Shown here piece by piece: positions 63,438-64,000 of a stretch of DNA of 64,000 bases. The stretch is from the NCBI RefSeq assembly GCF_000225525.1, contig NZ_AGBF01000017.1, positions 1 to 64,000 of the forward strand, read 5' to 3'. The DNA comes from Streptomyces zinciresistens K42 (GTDB lineage Bacteria > Actinomycetota > Actinomycetes > Streptomycetales > Streptomycetaceae). The notes below the pieces were generated by a model that was given only the letters and a program-made list of their open reading frames with translations, had not been told where the DNA came from and ran no database searches. The stretch's first letter is position 1. Each line of letters opens with the position of its first letter. The translations under genes and the position numbers were made by a program.

Positions 63438-63611
63438 TCAGACCTCGAGGACCTGGCGCTTGTTGTAGGTGCCGCAAGACGGGCACGCGATGTGCTGCAG
63501 CTTGGGCTCGTGGCAGCGCTCGCACGCAACCAGGGTGGGGACCGCAGCCTTCCACTGCGACCGGCGGTGGCGCGTGTTGCTGCGCGACATCTTCCGCTTC
63601 GGAACAGCCAC
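63438..63611 (-). CDS. rpmF: 50S ribosomal protein L32
   Basis: This 57-aa protein begins [19 protein letters not shown] and has the zinc ribbon CERC and CPSCG. GTG at 63611 follows AGGAGAAG. It starts 2 bp after the yceD stop codon, the standard yceD-rpmF-rnc order. Confidence 0.97.
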   Translation of the reverse strand: MAVPKRKMSRSNTRHRRSQWKAAVPTLVACERCHEPKLQHIACPSCGTYNKRQVLEV

Positions 63612-63613
63612 GG

Positions 63614-64000
63614 CTACTTCTCCTGCTTCTCGTCGGCGCCCGCTTCCGCGTCGGCGCCGCTGATCTCGTCGTTCTCGCCGTCTCCGAGTGAACCGGCGAG
63701 TCCCTGCAGTGCCGCCCAACGGATGTCGACGGCGTCGTGGTGGTGGTCCGGGTCGTCCGCGAGGCGTGCGCCGCAGTCGGCGCACAGTCCCGGGCAGTCG
63801 TCCTGGCACACCGGCTGCATCGGCAGTGCGAGCACCACCGCATCACGCAGCACGGGTTCGAGGCCGAACAGGCCGTCCTCGAGAAAGAGCCTGTCCTCGT
63901 CGTCCTCGGCGTCGTCGCCCGGTTCCGCAGTGGCGCGGCCCCGGTCGTCGGCGTCAGGGTACGAGAACATCTCCTGGAAGTCCGCCTCCGCATCGAGCTG
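63614..64000 (-). CDS. yceD: YceD (DUF177) family protein, truncated at the window edge
   Basis: This is the C-terminal 128 residues of a DUF177/YceD protein; the start lies beyond the window. The [13 protein letters not shown] cluster near the middle and [15 protein letters not shown] are the family signatures. Members are linked to rRNA or ribosome assembly and are nearly always encoded directly before rpmF, as here. The Ala/Glu-rich acidic C-terminus is usual. An in-frame ATG at 63970 is internal, not the start. Confidence 0.92.
   Translation of the reverse strand, partial: QLDAEADFQEMFSYPDADDRGRATAEPGDDAEDDEDRLFLEDGLFGLEPVLRDAVVLALPMQPVCQDDCPGLCADCGARLADDPDHHHDAVDIRWAALQGLAGSLGDGENDEISGADAEAGADEKQEK

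Overview
This window is about 64 kb of core chromosome from a Streptomyces or a very close relative. The base composition is very GC-rich, with G or C in nearly every third codon position of the real genes. The gene set is characteristic: the sporulation sigma factor whiG, the differentiation regulator nsdA, rnc (the absB locus of S. coelicolor), four clustered signal peptidases, a sortase-E type LAETG surface protein and the glucose permease glcP next to smc. From memory, the gene order matches the S. coelicolor interval around SCO5570-SCO5662, read in the opposite direction; this was not checked by a search. Most genes lie on the minus strand, and no phage, plasmid, CRISPR array, rRNA gene or biosynthetic gene cluster is visible.

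Layout from left to right. (1) 1-8.6 kb: a deaminase probably of the futalosine menaquinone pathway, a GDPD, a diacylglycerol-kinase-like protein, then an amine/polyamine catabolism group (PotD-like lipoprotein, aminobutyraldehyde dehydrogenase, Lrp/AsnC regulator, class III aminotransferase). (2) 8.7-13.5 kb: an ABC exporter pair, a VOC protein, a LOG-like protein preceded by a miniature inverted-repeat element, and an LAETG-anchored surface protein behind a near-consensus promoter. (3) 13.6-17.6 kb: a thiamine ABC transporter (substrate-binding protein, fused permease, ATPase) under a clear TPP riboswitch. (4) 17.6-23.6 kb: rpsB-tsf-pyrH-frr-cdsA-rlmN, with hairpins between several genes.

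(5) 23.9-30.7 kb: an M23 peptidase, a TetR regulator, whiG, dprA, a comM-like gene, yraN, a DUF2469 protein and a NUDIX hydrolase. (6) 30.7-37.1 kb: four type I signal peptidases, then rplS, trmD, rimM, khpA and rpsP. (7) 37.4-46.1 kb: a SprT-like zinc protein, a methyltransferase-fold protein, an FtsH paralogue, ffh, glnD and glnK. (8) 46.1-54.2 kb: amtB with a GlnR operator, nsdA, a primase-polymerase-like protein, ftsY, an LLM oxidoreductase and glcP. (9) 54.4-64 kb: smc, a small coiled-coil protein with a tRNA-like leader, an acylphosphatase, a CAP-domain protein, a flavodoxin/HxlR redox pair, mutM, rnc, rpmF and the truncated yceD.

Functional themes: translation and its RNA machinery (rpsB, tsf, frr, rplS, rpsP, trmD, rimM, khpA, rnc, rlmN, rpmF); co-translational export (ffh, ftsY and four signal peptidases); nitrogen sensing (amtB-glnK-glnD under GlnR); chromosome maintenance (smc, mutM, dprA); development (whiG, nsdA); and thiamine uptake. 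Nothing here forms an obvious new multi-gene system. The unusual signals are mostly non-coding: a dispersed intergenic repeat, a MITE-like element, a tRNA-like leader, G-rich asymmetric DNA, several unassigned palindromic operators, and a 113-nt out-of-frame overlap between two signal peptidase genes.
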